Positions 22,279-32,759 of a DNA stretch of 64,000 nucleotides are shown here, piece by piece. A model generated the notes under the pieces. The model did no database searches. It was not told the origin of the DNA and saw nothing but the letters and a program-made list of their open reading frames with translations. Each line of letters begins with the position of its first letter. Position 1 is the stretch's first letter. Origin of the DNA: Apoda limacodes (lineage: Eukaryota > Arthropoda > Insecta > Lepidoptera > Limacodidae); contig OX291553.1 of assembly GCA_946406115.1 (NCBI GenBank), positions 2,113,001-2,177,000 of the forward strand, read 5' to 3'. The position numbers were made by a program, and so were the translations under genes.

Positions 22279-22950
22279 TTGCAATATCCTCTACAATCTA
22301 CTAGTCGTTCTAACCCTGTCCTTGAAAACTTTCAACCTCAACCTCAAACCACCGACCTGTCTGATATTCTAGAAGAACTTGGTTTGTTGGATCTCAGCCC
22401 ATTTAATGACAACCTAAATGTATATTTTGAACCGCTAGATCTTTCATCCCCTTCAAATGTCTCTATGATCCCTAAAACTGAAAATTTTGAGTTGTTGGAT
22501 ACAGTAGCACCTCCTACCACGTCCATGATTCCTGAAACAGGAAGCCTTGCCTAGACTCCTAGACTTCCTATCACCACCATCATTTCCTATACCACTCGAA
22601 GATGACTCCGACACCTAAATATTTCAACCCCAAATGATACCGCTTTACCTGAAATAGAAAAAAGTACAAATGTATATAATACAAGTAATAATGAATATTC
22701 TAAATTCTTGAAATCTATATCAAATAACAGCACTGTCTTCAATACAAACCTAGTAGAACATAATGAAAGTTTATTGAAAAGTGCCTGCCCTATTACCATT
22801 ATTCCTTATTATCTATTAGAGATTTAGACGATTCAAACTCTTATATGCAAGAAATCCTATCTAATACCGCAGATATCGACAAAATTATGAAATTCGAAAA
22901 AGAACTATACTCCTTTAAGAAGATTATTTGAAAGTTTTTCAAAACTTTTA
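22279..22950 (+). pseudogene. Internal pol spacer of the errantivirus remnant
   Basis: The frame at 22279-22554 is rich in Pro/Ser/Thr/Asp and contains a near-duplicate MIPKTENFELLD / MIPETGSLA. It is followed by asparagine/serine-rich text. It sits where the poorly conserved linker between RT/RNase H and integrase would fall. No catalytic motif seen. Confidence 0.4.
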
Positions 22951-22969
22951 ATCACCTAAAGAATTAAAC

Positions 22970-23745
22970 ATCTTTCATGGCACATGTAAACGAGATAGCA
23001 ATTATCGACTTTAGAAACACTTTTGAAAAATATTCATTTGTAAAAATTATAACATGCTTACTTACCTTTTCCACGAATAACATAATTTATCCAGTCCCAA
23101 GCGAAACCCCAAAAATCCTTAGAGAAAATCACGATATCCCTATTGCGGCCATTTTAGTACCGTTAGAATGCTCAATTGAATTAAAGAGAGGTATTACTGG
23201 AAAAACATGAGATTTGACATTGAGACCTATCCCAGACGAATAAAGCGCTCCGACAAACAAACCTGCTCCAATGCAGATTATGACTTCATCAAAGCAGCCT
23301 TTCGAAAAAGTTAGCCTTGATATAGTTGGACTCTTGCCTGAAACCGGCATCACTAAGCTGAAATTCATATTTACACTCCAAGACGATCTAACCTAGTACT
23401 CAGCGGCGTATCCTATCTCAAATGCAACAGCAGAAGAAACCTGTGAATTTTTGGTCTATTTCATATCTGATTATAACATCCCTAAAATAATTGTGACTGA
23501 ACAGGACACCAATTTTACCGCAGTTATTTAGGAGGACCTTAAAAAGGAATTTCTAAAAATCAAACAAATATGGTCGACCCTATATTATTCCCAAACACAA
23601 CGTAGTCATTCGACGTTGAAAGAGTACCTTAAATCCTACGTTAATGATAACCTAACTGATTACCACAAATACGTTTACAACGCTATGTTAGCACAAAATA
23701 CTAACGCCCATTGTACCACGAATTTTACTCCATATTAGCTCCTTT
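22970..23745 (+). pseudogene. Errantivirus-type integrase remnant
   Basis: The N-terminal zinc-binding region is represented by ILRENHDIPIA, and the spacer by NKPAPMQ. The core follows: PFEKVSLDIVGLLPETG (first Asp), YFISDYNIPKIIVTEQDTNF (second Asp) and the stretch ending NTNAHCTTNFTPY. Several frameshifts and in-frame stops interrupt it. Motif order and wording are those of gypsy-type integrases. It is inactive. Confidence 0.8.
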
Positions 23746-24079
23746 AATGTGGCCATAAGCCACATATCCCAGATTCCATTTAGGACCTTCGCCCTGAACT
23801 TAAAACTTTCCAGGCAAAAGGCCCTCGACAATAACAACTCCTCAAAAGAGAGATCAAAAACCTACTACGACCAACATTTCCGACCAGTTAAATACAAAAT
23901 TGGAGATCTGGTTTATATTTAAAACCACCTTCGATTACGTAAGGCACTTTCAACCGTCTGAAAGGGCTGTACAAATTTGTGAAAGTGCACGGCAACAGTA
24001 CTTTTTCACTAACTTATAAACCGCCATCATATAAAGCACTACTTTGACCAGGTCAAACTGGCGTCTGTCACCATATAAA

Positions 24080-24527
24080 CCAGCATGTACTCACCTTTAG
24101 TTTTACCATTTTCAGAATTAGCCTGCCGTATACTTGTATGACCCAAACGACAAGAGATTACACGCAACCAACAAGTACAGGTCCCGGCATCTATGTATTT
24201 TGAACCAGTAGGTTCCATGAAACTTTTTAAAGATCAATTACATAGAGTAATTCCCGTAGATATTAGTTAAGTCACACCTCGCGTACATTAATAGCATTAT
24301 AGGAACCACCCGCTGCTATTGCCAATAATCGAATTCATATATTATACGTAGTGTCATAATTTACTCAGACCTCTAAAGTCACTGTATGAAGACATATTTA
24401 ACGACTACGCAGCAATTTACGACCTGATCTCGCAAAGTAATAAAATATCAGCCTGGTTTGACGGTATTGGCAGTTTTTAAGCACATTTTAGGGACTATGG
24501 ACGAAAATTACGCCATAATCCCTTCGT
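24080..24527 (+). pseudogene. Envelope-like remnant of the insect errantivirus
   Basis: Short fragments in shifting frames (around 24210-24260 and 24390-24480) read like the ectodomain of the envelope-like third frame of insect errantiviruses, including a W.DGIG-type stretch near 24455. Multiple stops and frameshifts are present. The sequence is cut at 24527 by the family J fragment, so the rest of the frame and the 3' LTR are missing. It cannot encode a working protein. Confidence 0.55.
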
Positions 24528-25425
24528 AGCTATTGGTTCGAGAACTGAGCCACTCACGATGGTAGGCGTTGAAGTCTCCCAAAATAACTAGTTCTGCTGG
24601 GAGATATTGCTCTAGAACTTTGTCAGGTGTGTGAAGAGTCGAGCTTCGTCCATGTCACCGCTATGAGACCTGTATAGGCACGCATAGATACGACTGTGGC
24701 CGTTGTGATTTACGCGCACCCAGCATATCGACAGGTCCCTGTCTTTAAGGCTATGAAGGCGGCGACAGCAGCTAGCCTCCCGGATGAACATACATATACC
24801 GGCACGACTGACAAAATTGTGCTGGAGTTTGTAACCGGGATAATGAAGGAATGACGTATCGGCCGGGCAGGATATCTGCGTCTCTAGACGGTGGTGGACT
24901 GCGTTAAGATTTGCGTAAATACCCCTAATGTTACAAAAGTCCACATAAAATGTTGATGGAGCGACCGCTAAAAAACTCTTTTCTTAATTCTTCTTGTCAT
25001 TTAAAAAAAATACTAAGAGTAAATATAAGGATTTACTGCACTGACAGCTTAGAGTACAAAATGTGCGGTACTAAAACTGCCAAAGCTCGGCACAGATAAT
25101 ACGGTTGCGGTCAGCCGTTTCATCAGGCTTCCCTGACCGCCGTACCAGCATGCCGCGTCTACGTCGAGCAATGACAGCAACAAGCACCGCCAGTCCTCCG
25201 CTGTCCGCGCAGCAAATCCTCAAAGAGCTCTGGCAACCTTACTCACCACCAGGAACACAACACTATTCAATGTGAGTGTTATTATGGCCACGGTTTTTTG
25301 TAAGGTGGAGGTACTTCCCCAGTTCAGGCTGCTCATTTGAGCAAGTACTCGCTATGCCCCGCTTTAATTGTTCGGGCAGCTTGTTCGAGCGAGTACTTGC
25401 TGTGCCTTACCTCTCTGCATCTTTT
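24528..25425 (-). mobile_element. Family J LINE, 5' UTR plus endonuclease N-terminus
   Basis: Matches 55685-56793 of the longest copy. On the minus strand, 24944-24612 encodes [35 protein letters not shown] and [13 protein letters not shown], the start of an AP-type endonuclease. The rest (24950-25425) is 5' UTR with GAGCAAGTACTCGC and GAGCGAGTACTTGC elements. It lacks about 180 bp of UTR found at about 56305-56487. The internal end abuts the errantivirus remnant. Confidence 0.8.
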
Positions 25426-25429
25426 TACC

Positions 25430-25600
25430 CGACTGGGCCAGAAGTAGGGTTATGATTTTCTAGCATACGTTTGTATATTTCTTTGGCACGCTCTGTAGCC
25501 TAAACGGCTTGATGGATTTATAAGTTTATGCTTGACAGGCGTATTTGGATTCGTCTCTATTGTGGGAGTGACAATGAATACATAAATTCTTAAAAAATCA
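25430..25600 (+). repeat. Dispersed lepidopteran repeat fragment
   Basis: TGGCACGCTCTGTAGCCTAAACGGC and a following GGATTT..ATTGTGGGAGTGACAATGAA pattern recall a widespread lepidopteran repeat tail. Boundaries are unclear. Confidence 0.35.
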
Positions 25601-27085
25601 AAATAAAGGGCTTTATAAGGTGAGTACGAAAATATATACGCATTATTATAAAATAGTCAAGCACAAGTAAAAAAAAATCTACAAATATGAATAAAAATAA
25701 ATAAATTAAAAACCCAACTCCAAAAACATCAAGAACTAAACAGAAATTAAAACATTTAACTATAAGCAGATAGGACAATATGGCACGGACTGCACATACT
25801 ATAGAAGTTAGGTACGTAAAATGAGTTCCGTCTGCTTATAGCGAAATATTTGGTATGTTTTAATTTATGTTTTTGCAGTTAGATTTTTCATTTATTTAAA
25901 TATTTATTTTATGTTAGTTTTATTTTAACGTCCCCTAATTGACCGGAGTATAAACAAAAACAATGTTCACGAGTGAAATTTCCATAATCAAAATGTCCTA
26001 AAACATACATGTGTTTACAGAAGATCGTCAACTGTAATTTAATGCAGCCCTAATGAGGGCAGACGAGTCCAAATGACCTAAGATGGCAAAGTAACAACTG
26101 AGATAGCGCATACTCTTGCAAACTGGGGACAGATTCTAGATACAAATGTAAGTAAACCAAAAGCTCATTTGAACTTTGACTCTTCGGTAGAAACCAGAGT
26201 TTACTGTTAATTATAAGGTTATTATTGTAATTGTTATATTTATTTTTACCGTGTCACAAGTTCAGAAATATTTATTGTTATATTTTTTTATATATTATCC
26301 ACAGCCCACTGAGCAACTCTGACTCGAAGTATGAGTTCAAAAGTTGTGGACCAAAACTCTATACTTTAAGATCATGTATCGTATTTCAACTTCAAGTGAA
26401 AAATAAGCCTCTAAAGCGCAAATAATATTGAGCGCTTCGCCTTGAAATCAAATGTTTTGGTATTTATTTACATCAAATAAAGGAAAATATTGCTTATTGA
26501 AAACAGTTAGCTAAATGTATTTTTAACTTTTGTCTTTTACTACTTTATTTGTTTACTTTTAACTAGGGTTTTGAAGTTTGTTTAATTTTTTGGCTAGAAT
26601 TTAATTTAGACAGCAAATTTTCTTGGATTTTGTACTGATTCTCTTAGCCACATGCCATTGCTATGCAAATCAATGCCAATCTTAAAGTTCGTGTCTATGT
26701 AACAGACTTCTCAGTTATTCACTTTAATTCGATACAATACACTTTATGATCTTAATTTTTAAAACAAACGACGCAATAATCGAGTTCTACGTAATTAATA
26801 AGAACCAGACCAATAACTGTTATCAAGAGCCTGACTCTACTGTAGAAGCAAATGTTTTAAATAATAAATAGTTCAAAAATGTATTATTATATATCCTATA
26901 ATAATATAAAATGTTTGTTAGTTTGTTAATAATAAAATATTAATTCTTCTACACCTTTAGGTGTGCCTTTATTTATTTATACAATACAATTATAAACTTA
27001 ACAGACTGATCCAATTCGTTTATAATTTAACCAAACTTATTTGTATAATGATGATATGATTATGCCTGATACTATTTATATAGTA
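25600..27085. other. AT-rich stretch, no gene recognised
   Basis: No coding or RNA signal. Only short hydrophobic frames of the kind expected by chance in T-rich DNA. Confidence 0.5.
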
Positions 27086-27086
27086 C

Positions 27087-27686
27087 TAGCAGTGGTACTT
27101 AAGCAGTGCGCTCCTGAGTTACGTCCTGTACTCACGCGCCTTTTTGCGCTTTACTACCACATTTGGCAATTTCCGTCTTCATGGAAAACTGCGAATGTGC
27201 ACCTGCTACCCAAAAAGGGCCGATAGATCAGATCCATCGAATTACAGGCCTATTGCTATTACCTCTCTCCTCTCCAAGGTGATGGAGCGTGTGATTAACA
27301 CACAGCTTCTACGATACCTAAAAATCACAGCCTGGTCAGCGACCGTCAATATGGCTTTCGCCAAGGTCGCTCGACTGGTGACTTTCTAGTTTATGTCACA
27401 CTGAGAGTCAGGGGGAGTCATTGACGTGTAGCCTGGACATAGCGAAGGCATTTCGTCGGGTCTGGCACCCGGGTCTTCTATCGAAGTTGCCATCTTACGG
27501 AGTGCACGAGAGTTTGTGCAAATAGGTGGCTAGCTTTTTGTCCGGCAGAAGCATACGAGCCGTAGTTGACGGTAGTTGCTCTGATAGCATGGACATTAAT
27601 GCTGGTGTCCCGCAAGGCTCTGTGCTGTCTACGACGCTGTTTCTACTGCATATCAATAACATGTCCCGTCAACAACATACATTGCT
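27087..27686 (+). pseudogene. Family J LINE, internal RT fragment
   Basis: Matches 12047-12667 of the long copy: AVVLKQCAPELRPVLTRLF, then after a one-base shift [18 protein letters not shown], then FLSGRSIRAVVDG and AGVPQGSVL. It stops just before the catalytic box, where LHINNM is followed by foreign sequence. It contains at least two frameshifts and several small deletions. Confidence 0.85.
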
Positions 27687-28425
27687 ACAGTTTTCAGCTT
27701 GTAAGATCTGCAGCGCTAGTTTAGCGCGAATTTCCAGTTTAAATGACGTATAATTACCGTGTGCATTCAGAATTTCTTCTGTACAATCATTAGAGTTTGT
27801 AATTGTTTTTAAGTGGTCGCTAATCATAACATCGGTTGTGCCTTGTTTGACGTAGTACACGTGCAGATACTTTATATACTCACTTGCTTTAAGAGTTGTC
27901 GTTCCAGTTACGGTCTTACCTTGGAGTACATCAACAGGTGGCCCGCGCTTGCGCCTAACGTCTGTTATTTCTCCGTCAGTAGGTGGTAGTTCTCTATAAT
28001 ATGTTGCAACATGAGTCATAGAAGTTCAGAGCGGATCCGTTTGAACCGGTTGTGATGACGCAAAGGGCTCAGGAAAAAATTCGACTGCGCTTGCGCCGCC
28101 AGTACAACAGGTGATGCCGGGGTTGACGATGATGACGTTTTGCACCTCAGTAGTATTTTTACTGTTTCGCGGCTCGACAACTTTACCGGCGATAAAAGCC
28201 GACTGGGTCCTAGCGCGCGCTTCCCGAATAAGTGGTCGTTGTTTTTTGACCGGTTGCTGCACTGTCGCTGCGGATTTACTATTTTGAACGATGATTTGTT
28301 AGCATCTCCGATTGCTTTAATATTAAAGTATTCTGCTCACTAATTACACTTGGTCGACTTTTTTATTGAGCTCAGACACAGTTTGTTGCAGATCCTATGC
28401 TTAATCGAACTTAGCTTGCGACATT
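27687..28425 (-). pseudogene. LINE ORF1-like (nucleic-acid-binding) remnant
   Basis: Two minus-strand frames (28262-28026 and 28019-27669), separated by a frameshift, encode a basic Pro/Arg-rich region (KKQRPLIREARARTQS) and then ASEYIKYLHVYYVKQGTTD and LNAHGNYTSFKLEIRAKL. The latter resembles the C-terminal RRM-like part of ORF1 proteins of CR1/Jockey-type LINEs in Lepidoptera. No zinc finger is visible. The junction with the + strand family J fragment at 27687 looks like a nested insertion edge. Which family it belongs to is unknown. Confidence 0.55.
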
Positions 28426-28429
28426 TTCA

Positions 28430-28865
28430 CTGATATCAGTTGAAACGCCACTAAAACGCGTCTGCACTGCACATGCGCGTGACTCAACCTTTATTTCTTT
28501 TAGAACAATAGGGTGAAAAAAACTAGACGAGATACATCGATTGACAGTAGAATAAAAATTATATTGTTGTCTTCATGTTTTGACAAAAAAAAAACCATAT
28601 AAAAGCACTCAAAATGTGTTATACGCTGTAATCATTTTAATTTGTTTATTGTTTATCTATTGTAAATAACTCATAAAAAAACATACTAAAAATAAAGGAC
28701 TCAGAAAAAGTAAGGTGACAAACGTAGTATTATTACCACTTGTACTCAGTTAAGCTGTCCAAGTTATGAATATAACATTTCATTTATTTTCGAACGAAGT
28801 TATCGTATGCATCAAGCACAGACAATTTAATCTCACTTCAATTTAAAGAAATCAGCTGATTCAAA
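28430..28865. other. Unassigned AT-rich stretch
   Basis: No gene or repeat recognised. It would be the promoter-proximal region if the proposed OR exon 1 at 28868 is right. Confidence 0.4.
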
Positions 28866-28867
28866 AT

Positions 28868-28890
28868 ATGGACGATGCAAAAATTAAAAG
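28868..28890 (+). CDS. Candidate first exon of the odorant receptor gene
   Basis: ATG GAC GAT GCA AAA ATT AAA AG (MDDAKIK plus two bases of Arg), followed by a GTATAA donor. The phase is 2, exactly what exon 2 at 35696 needs, since its first base completes AGA. An A at -3 gives an acceptable start context. With this exon the full coding sequence is 1236 nt, or 411 codons plus stop, a normal OR length. The +5 position of the donor is weak and a 23-nt match can arise by chance, so this is a proposal only. Confidence 0.25.
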
Positions 28891-28911
28891 GTATAAATTT
28901 TTCAACTTTTT

Positions 28912-29020
28912 TCATTTTCAACCGACTTAAAAAAAGAAGAAAGGTATTAATTAATTCGGTTGATTTTTTTCAAATTTACCACAGAACTCCGTCATTTATA
29001 AACCGATATGGAAAATTAAT
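28912..29020 (+). repeat. AACCGACTTNAAAAA-type repeat end
   Basis: TTCAACCGACTTAAAAAAAG resembles the 38-bp terminal inverted repeats at 45259 and 47600. ACTCCGTCATTTATAAACCGA, read in parts, matches the internal ACTCCGTCATATATAGACGGA of that element. Partial copy. Confidence 0.4.
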
Positions 29021-29269
29021 TTAGATTGGTCCCATTTTAATCAAAATCAACACAAGCACAAATTTTATTTTAAGTGACCACTATTTTTTTCTAGTTTTTG
29101 TTGTGTGTATTTTTTTCTTTTAATATTACTATAAAATAACGAAAAGTACAAGTAGGTACATGTACAAGTTACTGCTGGTGCTTACTTTAGAGAAAAGCCT
29201 GCCTTGGAGCGGGGACAACACATATCCTTCACTACTACTTAACTGACTACACATTTTTACGAAATGGTC

Positions 29270-29757
29270 GTTTCTACGCCCAGGCAATAGGCTCGAGCCA
29301 AGCAGCCTCTCAGCCGGCACAAAGTGCAAAAGCCCAATCCCCACCTAATGAATTGTTGTCGAGTCCCTACCCCAACGGTCGACACACTTGAAACAATTGA
29401 ATGCAATTTTAGGCCCAATGCTCGACCATTCGGAAAAGGCGTACGCTTTTTCCCTAAGTCGCCGGTCGAATACCGTACGGTAGTGGCCTATATGGACGAG
29501 CTGTCTAAGCTCGATAGCGCGGTATCTTGGTACTGCTATAGCTTAGACAGCGATCAAAGGGCTCCCGCAATACACATCTTTGGATGAAATAGCGGAGGGC
29601 CTTGCTTCAGCTCACTCCCCAGTGTCGCACATACGGCAAATTCCTGCGGCCAGGGGGCGTCCTAACTGCATATACTATGCTCAATTGCAACATAGGCACA
29701 CAGTCGCCGAACTGCAAGAGCTATATGCAGTTAGCGAGCTACTTAGCATGCTGTAAC
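29270..29757 (+). pseudogene. Gag-like ORF1, N-terminal/middle part, of a Jockey-type LINE
   Basis: One frame carries a Gln/Ser/Ala/Pro-rich start (QAASQPAQSAKAQSPP). The domain typical of LINE gag proteins upstream of zinc knuckles follows: VRFFPKSPVEYRTVVAYMDE, LDSAVSWYCYSLDS, and after a frameshift GLASAHSPVSHIRQIPAARG and ELQELYAVSELLSM. The frame ends at a stop near 29755, exactly where the next expected text (PG.TIEAW...CHRC) is found 2.6 kb downstream at 32349. It is either half of a split ORF1 or a separate truncated copy. Confidence 0.7.
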
Positions 29758-29759
29758 TA

Positions 29760-30245
29760 ACCCCCCCAAAGAACACATATACTAGCTACCCTTAACGTAC
29801 CTACCTAACTAACCAGCATGGAAAGAAAAGATTATAAGAGATAATATGAACACGAAACTTGAAAATTGAAGTATAAATTTATCGAAGGTTTGGCTATGTG
29901 ATCGTCTAAGTGGTAGGACCTTATTGTGTAACGTAGACCGCAGGTTCTTTAAGAGAAAGACTGAAACACCGTTCTAGTAATAAAAATAGTATCCTCTACC
30001 CCTATGCGCTTTTTATTTTTCTAAAAAAAATAAAAAGGCGGGAAGCTCCACCCAGCGCTTCCCACGGTACGTGTCCATACCGAGGCTAACTTAGCGCACA
30101 TCCCCCGAAGGAGTAGAGGTGTGAAATCATAAATGGTATAACCATTAAATTATCGTTGCAGCCGAAGCTGAAGACCGAAGTGTTAATATGTAGTTTCAGG
30201 AACAAATCCTTGTGCGTGCATAGCACAAACACTCAGCTTTAGGCC
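29760..30245. other. Non-coding stretch inside the split ORF1 interval
   Basis: No gene recognised. A tRNA-like stretch at 29890-29950 (GTCTAAGTGG ... GCAGGTTCTTT) has only degenerate polymerase III boxes. Confidence 0.4.
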
Positions 30246-30249
30246 AAAG

Positions 30250-30467
30250 AGTGTGACATCCGTTCGCACAGACACAGCCATGACATTGTCAAGATAGCAC
30301 GTCTCGTGTTAAGCACACTCCGAAGAGCAGGACGCAATAAACCCCACTGAACCATTTGTGTAGTAGGTAATTTATGTACCAATGGAACAGCCATGGAATT
30401 CACCAAGAGGGCACGCCCCATGCTTAACACACTCCGAAGAGCAAGACGCAATAAGCCCCACTGCATC
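30250..30467. repeat. 114-bp tandem repeat, about 2 copies
   Basis: CACACTCCGAAGAGCA(A/G)GACGC recurs at 30314 and 30428, a spacing of 114 bp. GCCATG starts each unit (30277 and 30391). The period is a multiple of 3, so a 75-codon minus frame with an internal repeat runs through it (WGLLRLALRSVL / WGLLRPALRSVL). I do not recognise the product. Confidence 0.8.
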
Positions 30468-30716
30468 CATGTAACTTCAGTCGTAGATTATAAATGATAT
30501 ATTTCGGTTTTCAAGCCGGCGTCCACACCATACATGATCAAGGATTCATAAACAGGTTAAATGTATAGGTATATTACCAGTTCAAGTACGAAGAATTATA
30601 GTTTATTTGATCGATTAACGATAGAATAAGTGTGAATTAGATTATTTTTGTAATATTCAGTATCGCAGCTTTTTAGGAATTTAGTCGCGAACCAAATATG
30701 ATTCCATGAGTTGTTA

Positions 30717-31788
30717 CCAGTCGCGTAGGTGAAGTATCACTGTCGCCTTCGCGTAATCAGCGTCCGACTCCCCACAACTTGGCAACGGTTTACGTGTCTA
30801 TTTAAATAAAGCAACAATTGCCTTGTTTCGCAGTTTTTCGACTCTGACAGACAGCTCGGGGCAAGGACCTTTACCCTTCTACACTGTGTGGTCTGTTGTC
30901 GTCGTTCAAGTCTCTCGGCACTGAACTCACATTCGTATTTGACCCAAACAAACGGATCGAAACGTTAGGCGAGAGATGTTCAAACCGTCTGTGAGCTCAG
31001 CCGATGTAACTTGAAGCCACTAACGAATGTTAACGATAAACATTCTGAGAGACCAGTAGGTTTTAAGCTTCCGATCCCCGGGCATGCCTCCATTTCATCT
31101 CCTTGTCTCCTCTTTACTTTACTCAGGTGAGACCTTTTTACCTGTGTAATATAGAAGCATTATAAACGATCAAACCTCAGAAGCAACGTCCATCACTAAT
31201 ACAAGCAAAGGAGTCGCATTCCAATATTCAAATCGCTACAAGACTTCTCCCTATTTGGTGTCACCAGTCGCGTAAGTGAAGTATCACTGTCGCCTTCGCG
31301 TAATCAGCGTCCGACTTCCCGCAACATGGCAACGGCTTACGTGTCAATTTAAATAAAACAACAATTGCCTTCTTTCGCAGTTTTTCGACTCTGACAGACA
31401 GCTCGGGGCAAGGACCTTTACCCTTCTACACTGTGTAATCTGTTGTCGTCGTTCAAGTCGCTCGGCACTGAACTCACCTCCGTATTTGACCCAAACAAAC
31501 GGATCGAAACGTTAGGCGAGAGATGTTCAAACCATCTGTGAGCTCAGCCGATGTAACTTGAAGCTACTAACGAATGTTAACGATAAACATTCTGAGAGAT
31601 CAGAAGGTTTTAGGCTTCCGATCCCCGGGCATGCCTCCATTTCATCTCCTTGTCTCCACTTTACTTTACTCAGGCGAGGTCTTTTTACCTGTAGTGTATA
31701 GCAGCAGTATAAGCAATCAAACATTAGAAGCAACATCCATCGCTAAATCAAGCAAAAGAGTCGCATTCCAATATTCAGGTCACTACAA
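30717..31788 (+). repeat. Two tandem ~525-bp direct repeats, 547-bp period (LTR-like?)
   Basis: The segment beginning CCAGTCGCGTA(G/A)GTGAAG at 30717 recurs at 31264 and stays very similar for about 525 bp (to about 31241 and 31788). Both copies contain TTTAAATAAA, GATCGAAACGTTAGGCG, GATCCCCGGGCATGCC and CTTTACTTTACTCAGG. The first copy is preceded by TGTTA. The structure fits a tandem duplication. Two LTRs left by internal recombination of an LTR element are possible, but no primer-binding site or polypurine tract is evident. Confidence 0.85.
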
Positions 31789-31799
31789 CACTACCACCT

Positions 31800-32190
31800 T
31801 TTATTAGCCATCAGAAAGATACAAAATTCCTCTCATATTATAATGTATTCACTCAATAATACATATCATTTTATATAAATCTATCGCATTTTGCATATGC
31901 CCACTCATACGCTTTCTTTATATATTGTGGCCACGCGACGCTCGCCGCTGCCTATGTATGTCTACGTAAACTTATGCTGTCCCGGGTGTTCTAGTAATGA
32001 TATTTATTTTATTTTCGAATTTAGGTTTTTAACTACATAAATGTGTTAAGCCCGTCTTTAGAAAGTCTACAAAAATATTAAAGACCTCCACCACCACGAT
32101 CCTGGCTAACTTTTTCTAAGTCCTCGATCTTCCACGATCCTATTTAATTATTATTTTTATCATTATGTTAGTTTTATATAACAATTTTAT
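31800..32190. other. Unassigned AT-rich stretch
   Basis: Nothing recognised except a short GC-rich patch around 31930-31990. Confidence 0.4.
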
Positions 32191-32192
32191 TA

Positions 32193-32280
32193 TATATATA
32201 TATTTTTTTTTTTTTTCTTTTCTTTTTTTTTTCTTTTTTTCTTTTTTTTTTTTTATTATTAAATTTTATTTTTATAAAAT
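32193..32280. repeat. T-rich low-complexity tract
   Basis: A roughly 60-base pyrimidine run of T with single C interruptions, preceded by (TA)n and followed by an AT-rich short inverted stretch (AAATTTTATTTTTATAAAATTT). Confidence 0.95.
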
Positions 32281-32329
32281 TTAATATTATAAAGGACGAA
32301 GATGGCTTGGTAGACGGGTAGGCTTGGCA

Positions 32330-32626
32330 GATGGGTACAATGCCTGGCATCACCATTGAAGCCTGGCGTACACACCCAGGCCCAGCGCAATGCCATAGAT
32401 GCCAGGCATTTGACCACGTCTCTCAAACTTTCGTCGGCCAATCAAATGTGTCCACTGTGGCCGGAGCACCCCGCATCGGATTGCGACTGGCAAACGGTCG
32501 CACTTAAGTGTGCTAATTGTAAGCAAGCGCACACGGCAAATGACCGTTCTTGCCCGGTACTTAGGCGTGAAGCGAGGAGGAAAAGGGTGACTATAGCTCC
32601 TTCGCTACCCCGTCGCAACACCCAAT
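32330..32626 (+). pseudogene. Gag-like ORF1 zinc-knuckle region of the Jockey-type LINE
   Basis: The text starts MPGITIEAWRTHPGPAQCHR, then CQAFDHVSQ. After a one-base shift (32440s) it gives CPLWPEHPASDC and CANCKQAHTANDRSCP, followed by a basic tail (RREARRKRV). CHRC...H...C and CANC...H....C are CCHC zinc knuckles of LINE gag proteins that bind the element RNA. Collinear with the part at 29270-29757 and followed by ORF2 at 32760. Confidence 0.75.
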
Positions 32627-32759
32627 AGGTATCAAATCTGCCCCCCCGATTACTACCCCTTCCCCAATTTACATCCACTCGGTCTATAGGTGTAAAACTA
32701 AAGGCTGGCAATGCGGAGCTTAAAGTCTTCGCCGCATATAAGCACCAGCAACCGATCCA

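Noticed and set aside
29890..29950. Another tRNA or SINE head
   Set aside because: Only weak A-box and B-box resemblance and no recognisable SINE body.
30717..31788. Confident call of an LTR retrotransposon
   Set aside because: The copies are adjacent, with only about 22 bp between them. There is no primer-binding site, polypurine tract or coding region between them.
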